Below, piece after piece: positions 1 to 10,174 of a stretch of DNA of 64,000 bases (the stretch's first letter is position 1; every line of letters starts with the position of its first letter). The stretch is from Massariosphaeria phaeospora (lineage: Eukaryota > Ascomycota > Dothideomycetes > Pleosporales). The stretch spans positions 744,001 to 808,000 of the forward strand of contig JAADJZ010000004.1 in the NCBI GenBank assembly GCA_011032825.1. The letters are read 5' to 3'. The notes beneath the pieces are model-generated. The model ran no database searches. It was not told the origin of the DNA and worked only from the letters and a program-made list of their open reading frames with translations. Both the position numbers and the translations under genes were made by a program.

Positions 1-190
1 GCGTAGTATACGCGTACAAAGAAAAAAACAGAAAAAGAAAAAACAAAAGAGCTATAGCTCCAAGCCAACGCTAAAAACAGGTCGCTAACTCAGATCAGAT
101 CAGATGCTGGAGCACTTCCACACATCCGCCCACACATCCCACAAACAAAAACAAAAATCATCGCTAAATCGCTAAAGCAAAAAGGGGCAG

Positions 191-988
191 CTACCGCACC
201 GCACTGCACACCTGCTGCTCGCCCTCCTCCAAGCTCCGCACCACAAGAAAGCCCTGCGTGTACCACCGCGGATACCGCGTCACCGTCGTGACGGTCGGCG
301 TAGGCGCCGGGCAAGGGAGGCGCGTTGGCTGCGGGTTAGCGATGGGGATGGGGTGGGTGCCGAAGAGGAGAAGGGCGGGGGAGGTGTTGATGTCGGCGTC
401 AACCTCAGCGCCAGCATCAGTCTTGCGAGAGCGTGTCCGCGTCCGCTGCATCTCCTCCCTGCACTCTTCCAGCCAGTTCAAAAACTCCACATTCACCAAC
501 TCGCCGCGAACCGAAGGTGTGCGTTTCCGTCTGTTCTTGTTCTTGTTCCGAGTCTTGCGCGTGGTCGGCACAAACGTCCGCTGATTCGCATCCTTGTACA
601 TGGCTAGCCAGTCCAGGAATGCGGCGTTGTCGACGTACATGTCGGTGCCGGCGTTTTGGTCTTCGGGCGCGAACCATTCTTCGCCGGTGGCGTAGTAGTC
701 GCCGTTGGGATCGTCGGGGTCGGAGGGGTTGTCGGGGTTGTCGGGGTTGGAGGAGGGGTTCTTGAGCATGGCATACCAGGCGGCGAAATCCTCGGCTGTG
801 TAGTCGTCGGATGGGACGCCCGGTTGGTCGCCGCTGGGCGGGTCGGGACGTTGGTCGAGGGGCGGGATGTAGGGGATGGGCTGTGGGGGAGGGAGTTAGT
901 GGGGGTGTTCGGACGGGTGTTTAAAGTTACCTTGGGGGAAAAGGGAAGATGCTGCTGCTTGCGAGGGGGGTTGGGGGAGAGCGAGATG
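191..988 (-). CDS. Hypothetical protein, 3' exons only
   Basis: I do not recognise this protein. The last exon (880 down to the stop at 191) is open and extends upstream of its first methionine to an acceptor at 881-882, preceded by ACTAAC and a pyrimidine tract. A matching donor (CAAG|GTAACT) lies at 930, giving a 49-nt intron and a preceding exon 931-988 with its own ACTAACCCCCCAG acceptor; both join in one frame. The protein is rich in Asn-Asp-Pro near the middle (NPDNPDNPSDPDDPN), then has a basic Arg/Lys stretch and two similar segments ending in FLDWL and FLNWLEE, which may be a small internal repeat. Further 5' exons were not resolved because the upstream DNA is low complexity. A conserved function is not claimed. 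Confidence 0.45.
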
Positions 989-989
989 C

Positions 990-2786
990 TGGGGGGTTAG
1001 TAGTAGAGGGAGGTTTGATGGGACTTGGGGACCGAGTGGAACTTGGGATGGGCTTGGATAGGTGGCGTCCGGTCCGGTCTGGGTCCGGTGTGGGAAGATG
1101 CTGGTCCGTGGGGTCCTGGGGTCCGGAATCCGGGGTCCGGGAATGGGTGGTGTGGTGTCGGAATGGGGCATGAAGGTTGGAGGGGGTGAAGAGAGAAGGG
1201 CCATGGGGAGAGCGCCGAATAGGAGACAAGCTGTAGGTGTAGGTGTAGCGCGTCCAACGTAGGATGATCTGGCTGGGAAGATGTGCGATCCGGTAGATGT
1301 TTTCGTGGACGGACATGCGGACAGGCGGTGACGGACGGAGCGTGGGTGAAGAAGTTGACATCCGGACATTGGTGGGGTGTGGTATGCGTGGTGTCTCCTG
1401 AGGTTGGTCAAGGGCGTACTCCATGGATGCTGGCCACCACTTTTAACTAGGCACCGCTGGCACTGGTGTGTTAGTTCTCGTCGTGGCGTCGTGTCGAAGA
1501 TGGATTGGGGCTTACGCTGGATTCTCATGATAGTCTCTCGGCTTCCGTTCTCGCTCGACAAGGCGGTGGACCGTCACTGGTGGTCTTCCCATGGCCATAG
1601 TCGTGGTCGTATCTGCTCTTTCATCTGGCATCGACGTCGTTCATCGTAGGTTGTCGGCGCCTCGGATTGGTGTTGAGTCCCTAATCGTGCCAGCTACTGG
1701 TGCCGTGTCGGAGAGGTGTGTGTTGGAGGAGTGTATAGCGGGGGCATGGAACGGAAGGAGTGGCTAGCAGTGCAGTGGTGTCGGCAGGGGTTGGGGGCAT
1801 GGAGTAGTGATGTGGGTACACCCCGAGGCGAGTGAGTGGTTGGGGTGGTGCAGTGACTAGCATGATGTGATGGGAGACGTGGCCTCGGGATGTAGAATCT
1901 GCCGGAGTTGTATTCCTGAGGGTGACGGATTGGTGAGGGTGTGGTGGCTGCCGAGCTGGTGTCTGCCGGGTGTGCTGCAGTGCTGGAGTCGCATCATGGT
2001 GTGTCGTAGCAATTGCCAGTGCATAGGTGTGTCGACAGAGGTGTTGGTGTCTAGTGTGTGATGTCCGAGGTGTTGATGTGCCCGTTGAGGTGGTGTGTCC
2101 GCAGAAGCGCCGAGAGTTGATGAGGCCGTAGGATAGCATTTCGGGGTGTTGGCGTGTCCATAGGGGTGGTGTCGACAGGAAATGTGTGCGTAGTCGTGGT
2201 GTGATGAGGTGCTGGGGCTATGTCGAGAGCTGGTGTCCGTAGCCGTGGTGTGATGACGTGTTGGGGTGGTGTCGAGAGGTGATGTGTTCGTGGCGGTAGC
2301 GTGCTGATCTGGTGTGTCTATGGAGTAGTGTCGAGAGTTGATGTGTTCGTATGGGTGGTGTCGAGTGTTGGTGTGTTGATGTGTTCGTAGCGGTAGTGTG
2401 TTGGGGTAATGACGAGAGTTGGTGCCGGTGGTGTCGAGAGTTGGTGTCCGTAGGGGTAGTGTCGAGAATTGGTGTCCGTAGGGGTAGAGCCGAGAGTTGG
2501 TGTGTCCGTAGGGGTGGTGTACCGAGATGTTGGTGTCCATAGGGTTGGTGTCCAGAGGTGTGTCGTGCCCAGAGGTGTCGTGTCCAGAGGTGTGTCCAGA
2601 GGTGTGTCGAGTCCAGAGGTGTTGGTGATGGTCGATGGTGTATCGTGTCCGAGGTGTTGGTGGTGATGGTCGAGAGTGTCGTGGCCAAGTCCAACCCATC
2701 CAAGTTCAAACCCCAAGTTCAAGTCCTTCCATCATAATAGTGGTCTGGGCCGAAGCGCAGCCATACTTACCCGAGAGACATCACGA
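990..2786. repeat. T/G-rich low-complexity region with degenerate minisatellite
   Basis: The plus strand is strongly enriched in G and T and poor in C over about 1.8 kb. From about 2180 to 2690 it forms a degenerate tandem repeat of roughly 30 bp, built on phrases such as GTCGAGAGTTGGTGTCCGTAG and, at 2530-2625, on a shorter GTCCAGAGGTGT phrase. The minus strand stays open in all three frames over long stretches only because the repeat lacks stop triplets, and the encoded strings (His-Thr-Pro-Tyr-Gly rich) look like repeat translation. No gene was supported here. Confidence 0.6.
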
Positions 2787-2815
2787 TTCGTTTGCAGAGC
2801 AGAGCAGAGCTTTCA
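2787..2815 (+). repeat. Left arm of 29-bp inverted repeat around WSC exon
   Basis: This arm matches the reverse complement of 3272-3300 at 27 of 29 positions, sharing TTCGTTTGCAGA and CAGAGCAGAGCTTT. The two arms face each other across 456 bp that contain the WSC exon. Confidence 0.75.
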
Positions 2816-2846
2816 AGTACAAAGAACAATCTGAGAAGGGACGTAC

Positions 2847-3212
2847 CTCAACAACCGGAGCCACGTTCAAGTTCTGCCAGAGTACCGCAGCATTGTCACC
2901 ACCACAGTAGAGCGCGTCGTTGCCAGTGCAAGTATCCTGCTGGCAAGCAGTTGGTGCGAGAGCGTTTCCTGGGGCGATAGGAGCCGAAACGGTATCGGAG
3001 CAGTAACAGGTGTCACCGTTGACGATGGCGAAGTAGCGGTATGGTCGAGAAACACCTTCAACCTCGCGGTAGCATTGTAATTGACAGGCGGCCCAGTTCT
3101 GGGAAGCCGAGACAACACCAGCGGTCTGGTTGAGCAAGTGCACTCCGTTAGTCGTATCAACGAAGCAGCCAATGAAGTCGGAGTTGGCCGTAGGTTTGCC
3201 GTCGGAGGGGTA
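2847..3212 (-). CDS. WSC-domain protein, one internal exon
   Basis: The exon runs from an acceptor (CTCTTTAG) at 3213-3214 to a donor (GAG|GTACGT) at 2846 and is exactly 122 codons, phase 0 at both ends. It encodes a complete WSC domain: an FIGCFVDTTNGVHLL entry, the middle cysteines (AACQLQC, TCYCSD) and the closing TGNDALYCGG element. WSC domains are carbohydrate-binding modules on secreted or membrane proteins such as yeast Wsc stress sensors and fungal oxidases. A possible signal-peptide exon starts at 3430 (MALMNLRHIFALSGLYLAA), followed by an acceptor with an ACTAAC branch point near 3316, but the joining introns are unclear and no downstream exon was found. The gene may be a fragment. 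Near-identical inverted repeats flank the exon. Confidence 0.6.
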
Positions 3213-3271
3213 CTAAAGAGCTAAGTCAGTGTGATGCCCAAGGCAACACAGTGTTAGACTGCTCAATGTGC

Positions 3272-3300
3272 TCAAAGCTCTGCTCTGATCTGCAAACGAA
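3272..3300 (-). repeat. Right arm of 29-bp inverted repeat around WSC exon
   Basis: This is the partner of 2787-2815. On the minus strand it reads through a T-rich tract into TTTGCAG, so it could itself act as a splice acceptor in the putative WSC transcript. Confidence 0.75.
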
Positions 3301-3439
3301 AACAAAACAAAAGAGATACTGGTGGTTAGTAGTCGCGGCTCGAGTGACGATGCGTGAACACAGCCACTCGAGTCGCAGCCAGGTATAAACCTGACAAGGC
3401 AAAGATATGTCTCAAGTTCATCAACGCCATGGTGTTGGT

Positions 3440-4785
3440 GAACATGAGACATGAAGAGTGTGTCAAGAAGACATGAAGTGTGGAGGCCCGAAAAGAGTGG
3501 GCGAAGAAGAGGTCGGGTGTGCGAGACACCACAAGTACGCGCTGAACAACAGCATAACGACATGGCTGAAGACTGAAGCTTCGAGGGCATGTCTAATACT
3601 TTATACAGATCCTCTCTGTCAAGTCGCGTCAATGTCTCATCCCTTTGACCTTCTCCCGGAAAGCGTCATTCCTACTCGGACGCGCCGTTGCGCAAGGGCA
3701 GAACAGTGCGCGTGTATTCCAAGCAAATCAGACGAGTAACAAGCGAGAGAAGCGGGTGAAGCGAGGGCTACGTCTGGCGTTTGCATTCATGCGCGCGTTA
3801 GGAAAGGGATGGGGAAATTGAGAGATGGTTCGGTGGTACGAGCTAGCCGACTTGCATCGCAGGGAGAGAGGTTGGTTCGCATTGTTCGAAAAACAACACA
3901 CAGTGAACAGATGCCCAAACATCATTTTGAATCTGAAGATACTCAGTTGTGGTGTGTAGATGTGTTTCCAGATGCCTAGCGCTGAAGGCCGACGGTGCTT
4001 TCTGGTAGAGTGACATCACTATGAGCACCACCCCGCCCGAAGACACTCACTGCGAAAACCTCCACTCGCGGCGCTGTAGCGCACTTCTTGCGCCCTGGCG
4101 GCAAATTGTTTGGGAATGCTCCTTGCGCAATTGATCACCCGCGCGGTTTGGCCTTGCATGAGCTGGTCCTGATTATTCCCGGGAGACCTTCAGCAAAGAC
4201 CGCCGAAGGGCGGTTGATGAAAAATACAGTACAATACCAGCAGATCATGCGATGAATCTACAAGCGCAGATCGAGACTCGAGTGACGCAAGGTAGGAACA
4301 TTGAGGCTCTACCAAAAGTTTCAAGCATGGTTTGGCTGTCTAGTTCTACCAGAGCCAGAAGAAACCCTGCAAACAAATCAAACAGTCGATTTTGACTTTC
4401 TCGGTCGGAAGGGAAAGCCATAATACCACCCAGCTCGAAAGGGTATGGTACGACTGTATATGTGACTGGACAATCCCCCACGAGTGACCAATCAGAGTCG
4501 TCCAGTCATTGCTGACTATGTTGACTACCCATAGATTACTCTTCGAATTTTGAATCAGAAGTACGCTGAGAGTGAAAATGAGTGCATGGCTTGCAATATG
4601 GCTATCCAGATCATGCCCAACGTACTCTATTGGCTTCACAGCCATGTCAAAAGCTGCTTTCCCGTTATTCTGCCGTTATCTACTGGGTGCTTAGTATGTT
4701 TTCCTAGTTACATTGTCTCAAGACTACGAGAGAAAACCCGGGAAAACAAGAACCATCATCAATATATATCAACAATGCACATAGA
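3440..4785. other. Intergenic, no gene seen
   Basis: Short open frames occur on both strands, but none shows domain-like composition, splice-supported extension or a recognisable start context. The right part (4700-4790) is AT-rich and probably the promoter region of the gene at 4844. Confidence 0.5.
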
Positions 4786-4794
4786 TATATAAAG
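4786..4794 (+). promoter_or_regulatory. TATA-like element
   Basis: TATATAAAG lies about 55 bp upstream of the ATG at 4844, inside an AT-rich stretch. It is a reasonable core-promoter element by sequence; no transcript start is known. Confidence 0.4.
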
Positions 4795-4843
4795 CAATGA
4801 AAGACTTCGCAAAGCTTTACCCACCTCATTGCAACTAAGGAAC

Positions 4844-5491
4844 ATGACCATGGCAGCACTCCACCAACACATCGCTATAGTCATTCTAGGCTCCGACGAC
4901 ACCCCTGACCAGGTCATTCAGAACGTGGATGCGTGGAGCTTGATGCATGTCTCTCACACCGTGGTCAACCAAATGAACATGAACGCTGCAGGCAAGTCAG
5001 ACACACGCGTTGTCTACCTGCCGTCCTCCGTGAACTACAACACAGTTGTCTCGATCACAAAATGGGCATCTAGAGTGCGCCTCTCTGCCGTAGCAACTCC
5101 CCCATTCAACTTCTCGCGTGGTTCACTGAACGTCAACCTCCAACGTTATGCCACAATGCTCGCCATGGGCTTCCATGACCAGTACCTGAACGACTGCGCA
5201 GAAAAACTGCGGGGCTTGTTCACCGGCCGCAACGAGTGCTCCACACATGAAATGCTAGCGTTGAACACCTTCTTCGGAAATGAAGCCTCGGAGCATCCAC
5301 ATGCAAAAGCGCATTTATCTGAGCTTGTGACCGCGACGCTAGCATACCGCTTGGAGAACGGCGTATACGCTCATCAGGACAAGCAAATTGAGTTCATGAG
5401 CAAGAAGTGTCCAAAGCTTTGGGAGGCTGTGCAAGAGATGGCGAAGTCCGGTCGTGCGCGCTATGCTTTGCGGAGCCATGTGGCTGTCTAA
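4844..5491 (+). CDS. Hypothetical protein, about 215 aa
   Basis: This is an intronless gene of unknown function. The frame stays open a little upstream, but the first ATGs are at 4844 and 4850; the second sits in an ideal ACCATGG context. No signal peptide or membrane segment is visible. The C-terminal half is helical and charged (CPKLWEAVQEMAKSGRARYA). The overall plan, a beta-rich N-terminal half followed by a helical tail, recalls the BTB/POZ-like proteins common in Dothideomycetes and resembles in style the genes at 13.5 and 15.2 kb, but no residue pattern proves the assignment. A TATA-like box lies 55 bp upstream. Confidence 0.7.
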   Translation: MTMAALHQHIAIVILGSDDTPDQVIQNVDAWSLMHVSHTVVNQMNMNAAGKSDTRVVYLPSSVNYNTVVSITKWASRVRLSAVATPPFNFSRGSLNVNLQRYATMLAMGFHDQYLNDCAEKLRGLFTGRNECSTHEMLALNTFFGNEASEHPHAKAHLSELVTATLAYRLENGVYAHQDKQIEFMSKKCPKLWEAVQEMAKSGRARYALRSHVAV

Positions 5492-7024
5492 GTGGACAGC
5501 CGAGGTACTGAAGTCGTGAATAGATCGCCTAGTGTGAAGCCGACTGGACATGTGGCTAGGTGAAACTTGGAAAGAGGCCGGTGTGGGTCTTTCGTCTACT
5601 GAGAGATTCCTTGACAAATAGGGTTGAGTTCGGTGTCTGCTAGTTCTAGTACTGATGTCTAGAATCTAGAAATCGACACCGAGGGAGATTACAAATTACT
5701 TTTAACATTGAATGGAAATGAATTGGAATACCTGTGGAATCGTGATCGCGTTGTTTTCGGGTGTCTGAGGATCGTGTTGATTGTGGATGATTTTTTTCCT
5801 GATATGGTGATGTTGTTCTTTATATGGAAATTGCACATCACGAACAACATCATATACGTACTTCTGAGACTGAAACGGGAAAGCCTCTGATGATAGGGAG
5901 AGGGTTTTTTATATCGAAAATCGTGGAATAAATATGGTACTGGAATTTTCTAGTTCTTGTGTCAATTCGCCGATGATCGTGTTCGTGATCGTGGTTGTGG
6001 GCCCGGCGAACCACAAGTACGGGCAAGTCTCCACTTGCGACAGCGCCGCCTAGATTTACGTCATGACATTAAGACTTCAACATCTGCCGGTGGATTTCCT
6101 TCGTTAGCCCGCATGGGCAACTTTCATTCAAACCGCACGCTCAGTAATATGGAACATTTGGGACGCACGCCGCACGGCTTTGATTTCGTTGAGGTTTGGC
6201 ATTTAGGTGATACTGTCATCAGTTGAGTTTTCGAGTTGCTTGGAACTATGTAACAAGCTTTACGCCAGGAGCTAAAATAATCAAGCCGCAAGATTTCGGC
6301 GAGTTGTCCTAGCCTCGACCGCTGTAGGTCCGGTCGCTAACGGGCCCGGAGCCACGCCCGCTGGAAATACTCCGTAAATCCTTGCAGGCGATGATCCGAG
6401 TACTACGAGATTCCTACTCCCCAAACTGGAGTTTGGTTTTAGGTGTATGGATAACTCAGGTCAGCAGCCACCGGATAACTCTCGTGAGCTGTGGGGAGAG
6501 AGTGGCCCTTCGGTGTTTCCCCTTTCCACCCTCTGCGATATGTCTCATTACCAAACTGTCCTAGGAGATACTCACTGGCCAAGCAAATAAACATGATGTA
6601 ATAACTACGGCGAACACCGGCCACTGCTCCGGTAGGGTAGCTATGGTGTCACACTGCAGCTTGTGCGCGACGGATGTGGCCGATGCTGTCGACAAAGTCT
6701 AGACTACTACAACTAGCTTGCACATATCTGCCGTTCCCGGCTGAAAGAGCCCACGCCAAACTCTCTAAACTACATACTAACTGAGCATACTCCACTGTAG
6801 ACTACGACAGTCGCCGACTTCATGCAGTGGTAAGGAACGTCATCGGTAATGCAAAATGGCATCTACGGGTCTCCATACAATAAGATACTACCAGGTTTAC
6901 GTGCATAATTATGACCCCTAATTGCCACTTTTAAAGAGGAGATTCCCGCGTGGCCTCATGGTTGCGAGAAATCAAACGACTGGACCCTTCGAACACGGCT
7001 GTAGTTCTCCGCTTCAACTTCGAC
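5492..7024. other. Intergenic, no gene seen
   Basis: About 1.5 kb between the 4.8-kb gene and the glycosyltransferase. The frame of the downstream gene is open back to 6950 but without an ATG. No RNA gene, repeat array or supported coding region was found. Confidence 0.5.
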
Positions 7025-9824
7025 ATGCATTCAAAGCGCAGCCGACCACAGAGGACGAGCGACACTCCAGAGGCACCCCCTGAGTTCCGGTCACCATTCG
7101 GCGATGAAAATGTCATAATTCCAGCCCACATTCTCCCCGGAGGCGGCATAGCTGGAACATCTCGAAATGATGAATGGCACCCTCAGCAGTCAATCAGTAT
7201 TCATCCGAGCACATCGGGGGTTCGAAGAAGATCGGCACGAGTACAGGCTCCACGGCGACGCCCTATATCTGCTAGATCTAATAGTGTACCAAGCCATTTC
7301 AGCAACATCGCCGCAGAAGCCAGAGATGTACGGAAACCGAAATGGCCGAGTATGCCGGACAACGTTGCGAGACCAAAGTTATCGATAGGGGGGCCTCCAC
7401 GCCCGAATCCAAGGCTCTCATTCGTCCCAGGCTTACCAGATATCTTATCACCCGGAGCTTCGCTGGAGAACCTTGGCAATGGGGAATCAGAACTTCACCG
7501 GCCGGGCTCACCTTCAAACCCATTCAACTCAGATAGAAATGTGCTATCCAGATACAGCTCATTTTCGGGAAGCAGATCTCAAGCGGGGCGAAGTTCACGG
7601 ATAAGCAATGATGTTACTCGAAATGCGTCGATTGCCGAACCGGAAAGAGCACATGTGTCTCAAGGCCGAGAGAGAAGAGGCACTATGGAGACCATCATGG
7701 ATACCATAATTCCCGATGCGCTTCAGCGAAAGTTAACCAACGCGTCATTCACTGGCCTCACCCGCTCAGACACCCTGCGGCAAAGGTACGAGAAGGCCAA
7801 GACGCGAGGTGAGCAACTGCAACGGAACAAGTGGGTTCAAATAATCTTCGAGTATGGGCTATACGTATTTCTTATCGCCTTCGTATACTTCATTCTCATC
7901 GGCGTACCTTTGTGGAAAGGGTCCGTCTATTGGACATGGTGGATAGTTCAAAACAAGTTTGTGTTTGGCGGAGGGTTCGCTATTACGCTCGGTATTGCTC
8001 TATTGTGAGTTATCAACAACGTTCTACTGTATCTTCAGCGTACTAACGATTGGACAGTTACGCATTCGCGCCCCTTTTCGTACTTTTCGAGAAAGACCCA
8101 CCAGTCGTTGAAATGACGACGGAGACTAAGATCCCCCAGAGCGTCAAAGACACCGCACTCATGATCCCCTGCTACAAATCCGCCGGTCTGATCGCTGCGA
8201 CGCTGGAGGCTGCACTGAAGATCTTCCCACCCCACCACATCTTCGTCGTCGCGAACGGAAACAGCCCGGAGCCCCTCGACAATACTGAAGAGGTTTGCCG
8301 TCCGTACGGAGTCCACCACATCTGGTCACCGATCGGATGCAAACTCGTCGCACAGTTCGTTGGCTGCTATGCTGCCCGAGACTTTGATAACGTGCTCTTG
8401 ATTGATGATGACTGCGCCCTTCCCGACAATTTCCCCGTCGTTACGGATCGCTTGGTGGGAAAAGTGAAGTGCATTGGCTACACTATCAAGAGCGTGGGAC
8501 CAGGATCGTCGAAGGGCAACTACTGTCAACAGTGAGTCAAGATCCGCCAGCCAAATACCACAAGGCTAACAGATTATCAGAGCCCAAGACCTGGAATACA
8601 AACTCAGCGGTCTACAGCGCGAGTTTGCCGGCGTGGTCGGCTCAGCAACGTTCCCGCACGGCGCGATATCCCTCTGGGACCGCAAACTGCTTGTCCAGAC
8701 CTTCGAGGAACATCCCGGCTTCAACGTCTCGGAAGATTGGTTCTTCGGCCACGTTGCCAGAGAACTCGGCTGCCGTATCAAGATGTGCTCCAGCGTCTTC
8801 GTCGAAACCGAGACCCCGACATCGGTCTTCTTCTCCGGCGGCGGGTCGCGAGGCGGCTTCGGCGAAATGACCATCTTCAGCCAGCGCTTCAAGCGATGGA
8901 ACTTCTTCTTTGTAAACGGTATCTGGTATAACATGGCGTATATATTTGGGAGCTGGAAGTTGGGATGGTGGGAGATCGGGGCCAAGATCTTCGTGTTCCA
9001 AGAGGTGAGTGAAGAGATGCTTCGCTATGCGCCAACCCAACACGAAATACTGATGCCTCGCAGGTGTACGAAACGATCCTTTATCTCTTGACTCCATTCA
9101 TCCTCCCGATATCTTTCTACGTCCGCCCGTCCTTCTGCGGCATCCTCCTCGCCTCCACAATCGTCATGTACCTCGCCAACGCCATCATTTTCAACGAAGT
9201 CCACCTGCGCCGCAAAAACGAACGCATAGGATGGGTCGTGCTCTACGTCTACTACCTGCCCTACAAGATCGTCCTCACATTCATCAATGTCGCTAGCTGC
9301 TACTGGTAAGCCCGCCACCAACCCTGACACCATCGTTGCAGAATCTCACACCCAGCAGGTCCCTCTGGAAATACGCGCGTTACTTCGCTAAGCGCCACCC
9401 CAAAGTCATCGAAGACGAGAAAGCCGTCGAGGTAGTCGTGCGCCTTGAAGAGAATGCCATGGCCGCCAAGAACGGACTTAGTCGCCGCCTCACTGTGCGC
9501 ACTATTGCCAGTGTGCAAGACGAAGATAGCTCTTCGACGCTGGTCATGGAGGCCGATCCGGACGAGCCCAATCCGTTCGCGATTGGCACGAATCCGTTCA
9601 ACCCGGGTATGAGGACGTCGGTGCGGCTCGAAGAAGGCATCGGCGCAGTGGATTTCACACATCGGCACTCGTCTGGGGTGAATCCGTTTGATCGGGGCAT
9701 GACGACGCCGATGCGGCTCGAAGAAGGCATTGGCGCGGTGGATTTCACAAATCAACACTCGCGCTCGCCCGGAGATGTCGACGGGTTTTTTAGGTTCTCG
9801 GAAAAGGGCGATAATCAGGTTTAG
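7025..9824 (+). CDS. Family 2 glycosyltransferase, Cps1/hyaluronan-synthase type
   Basis: Five exons (7025-8004, 8058-8531, 8581-9004, 9064-9305, 9359-9824) join to 861 codons with every phase matching. The first in-frame ATG is at 7025, after which a Ser/Arg/Pro-rich cytosolic tail of about 260 residues precedes the catalytic membrane part. Two transmembrane helices (VFLIAFVYFILIGVPLW; FAITLGIALF) come first, then the processive GT2 motifs: ALMIPCYK, LIDDDCALP (DxD), VSEDWFFG (catalytic ED) and SQRFKRW (QxxRW), followed by two to three helices. Such enzymes polymerise a sugar from a UDP-sugar donor at the plasma membrane; Cps1-like fungal members are known to affect hyphal growth and surface polysaccharide. 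The product is not known here. The tail after the last helix carries a duplicated 30-residue unit. Confidence 0.93.
9591..9768 (+). repeat. 90-bp tandem duplication inside the GT2 coding sequence
   Basis: Two in-frame units beginning AATCCGTT at 9591 and 9681 encode near-identical peptides containing RLEEGIGAVDFT followed by HS. The period is 90 bp, so the frame is kept. The units lie in the cytosolic C-terminal tail. Confidence 0.85.
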
Positions 9825-10174
9825 GGATGGGTCCAGGAAACAGGTTCGACAAATAGGGTATAATAAATTTTAATAATGTATAAAGACAACAAAACGAGGG
9901 TTCGGAATCAAATGTGCAAGGGGTAATGCATCTGTTCTATATGGAGTGCAAAAGGTAGAAATACAACAGGTCGGGAAAAGGAAGAACGAAAAAAAAGTCT
10001 ACGGAAGAAGGAAAAGGTTCTTGTTCAAAGTGCTCGGTATATCACCGGTGTAATTTTTTGACGGCCCTGGAAGATAGCCTAGTCTGCCAGGTACAATCAA
10101 TAGGGGCATGCCAAATGTTCAAGATCATATTACTCCGGTCGCAATGAAACTCTGCACATATGCATCGACCTCAT

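Noticed and set aside
896..1561. Open frames on the minus strand over the C/A-rich stretch
   Set aside because: Low-complexity Pro/Ser/Thr translation with overlapping frames. Only the small exon at 931-988 is supported by splice sites.
1857..2699. Long open frame of about 280 codons on the minus strand
   Set aside because: It is His/Thr/Pro repeat translation; the two other minus-strand frames are also open over the same DNA because the minisatellite lacks stop triplets.
3213..3632. 140-codon minus-strand frame upstream of the WSC exon
   Set aside because: The frame differs from the WSC frame and crosses good splice signals. Only a possible signal-peptide start within the area is kept as a note.
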